Assembly: GCF_021811875.1 (NCBI RefSeq)
Contig: NZ_JAJBJD010000052.1
Coordinates: 1-6,406, forward strand
Origin: Candidatus Bandiella numerosa
GTDB taxonomy: Bacteria > Pseudomonadota > Alphaproteobacteria > Rickettsiales > Midichloriaceae
Reading direction: 5' to 3'
DNA length: 6,406 nucleotides
The translations under genes were made by a program, and so were the position numbers. Below are positions 6,279-6,406 of this stretch, in pieces; the stretch's first letter is position 1; every line of letters starts with the position of its first letter. The notes below the pieces were generated by a model. The model made no database searches, was not told the DNA's origin, and was given only the letters and a program-made list of their open reading frames with translations.

Positions 6279-6309
6279 TTGGAAGCATAAATATTAGATA
6301 GCGTATAAA
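6279..6309 (+). promoter_or_regulatory. Candidate promoter overlapping the right repeat copy
   Basis: TATAAA (6304-6309; 5/6 to the -10 consensus) directly follows the repeat, sharing one base with it. TTGGAA (6279-6284; 4/6 to the -35 consensus) lies 19 nt upstream, which is longer than ideal. The -10 context TATAAATAGG is nearly the same as at the kdsA promoter (TATAAATAGA). It would serve the right-edge reading frame at 6354. Evidence is weak because of the spacing. Confidence 0.25.
6281..6304 (-). repeat. Right copy of the perfect 24-nt inverted repeat
   Basis: This is the exact reverse complement of 104-127; on the + strand it starts GGAAGCAT and ends GATAGCGT. The flanking DNA has no similarity to the flanks of the left copy: there is no further folC-like sequence next to it and no copy of the left gene's end. 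It is therefore not simply a duplicated gene end with a longer homologous tract. The unknown - strand frame at 5955-6293 closes inside it. Confidence 0.9.
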
Positions 6310-6353
6310 TAGGAAAAGTGCTAACCTTTGACCTAAAACAATACAGGTATCAA

Positions 6354-6406
6354 ATGGATTTTGAAATAATAGTAAGAAAAAAAGAAAAAGGCGAGGTAGT
6401 ATCAGA
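6354..6406 (+). CDS. 5' end of an unidentified gene (partial, runs off the right edge)
   Basis: An ATG at 6354 opens a frame of 17 complete codons to the window edge, beginning MDFEIIVRKKEKGEVVS. An AGG at 6345-6347 lies 6 nt before the ATG, a plausible short Shine-Dalgarno sequence, and candidate promoter elements lie about 45-75 nt upstream. Too little is visible to name a family. The charged, lysine-rich start rules out a signal peptide or an immediate membrane segment. The opposite strand is also open here, but it reads as low-complexity Leu/Phe-rich sequence and looks like a shadow. Confidence 0.4.
   Translation, partial: MDFEIIVRKKEKGEVVS

Noticed and set aside
104..6304. The block as a composite transposon with 24-nt terminal inverted repeats.
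   Set aside because: There is no transposase, no visible target-site duplication next to the repeats, and the cargo is core housekeeping genes. The left repeat also contains functional folC codons.
6258..6406. Leu/Phe-rich open frame on the - strand entering from the right edge and reading through the repeat.
   Set aside because: It is the complement of the lysine-rich right-edge frame, has no clear start and ends shortly after the repeat. It could join the unknown frame only through a frameshift that I cannot demonstrate.

Overview
The window is A+T-rich (roughly two thirds A+T by eye) and gene-dense, with short intergenic gaps and ordinary housekeeping genes. The proteins point to an alphaproteobacterium, most likely Rickettsiales-like or another reduced host-associated lineage. 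NuoG is compact (671 aa) with an alphaproteobacterial-style C-terminus, gene spacing is tight, and a Kdo-synthesis gene shows an LPS-bearing outer membrane. Kdo synthesis argues against the LPS-less Anaplasma/Ehrlichia/Wolbachia group. This placement is inferred from protein appearance, not from a search.

Layout. At the left edge (1-104) is the 3' end of an unidentified + strand gene. Convergent to it, 13 nt away, is folC (folylpolyglutamate/dihydrofolate synthase, - strand). folC is divergent from kdsA (Kdo-8-phosphate synthase, + strand), with interleaved promoters between them. The kdsA stop codon directly abuts the ATG of smpB (tmRNA-binding protein). Convergent to smpB is an SbtA-type sodium-dependent bicarbonate permease gene. 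It lies 30 nt downstream of nuoG (complex I 75-kDa-type iron-sulfur subunit), both on the - strand and probably co-transcribed. Upstream of nuoG is a 105-bp gap with a recognisable extended -10 promoter. Beyond it is a small unknown - strand reading frame that looks N-terminally truncated. At the right edge a short + strand reading frame runs out of the window.

The main non-genic signal is a perfect 24-nt inverted repeat at 104-127 and 6281-6304, so the whole 6.2-kb block is bracketed by oppositely oriented copies. The left copy covers the gap between the two convergent stop codons and the last codons of folC. The right copy sits at the point where the small unknown frame loses its N-terminus. 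Recombination between the copies would invert the block without damaging folC or the left-edge gene. No recombinase or transposase gene is present, so inversion, a dispersed repeat and an assembly artefact all remain possible.

Functionally the genes are a mix: folate polyglutamylation (folC), LPS inner-core sugar synthesis (kdsA), ribosome rescue (smpB), inorganic carbon or anion uptake (sbtA-like) and respiratory electron entry (nuoG). I see no defence system, CRISPR array, tRNA, rRNA or transposase. The novelty here lies in the repeat architecture rather than in a gene system.
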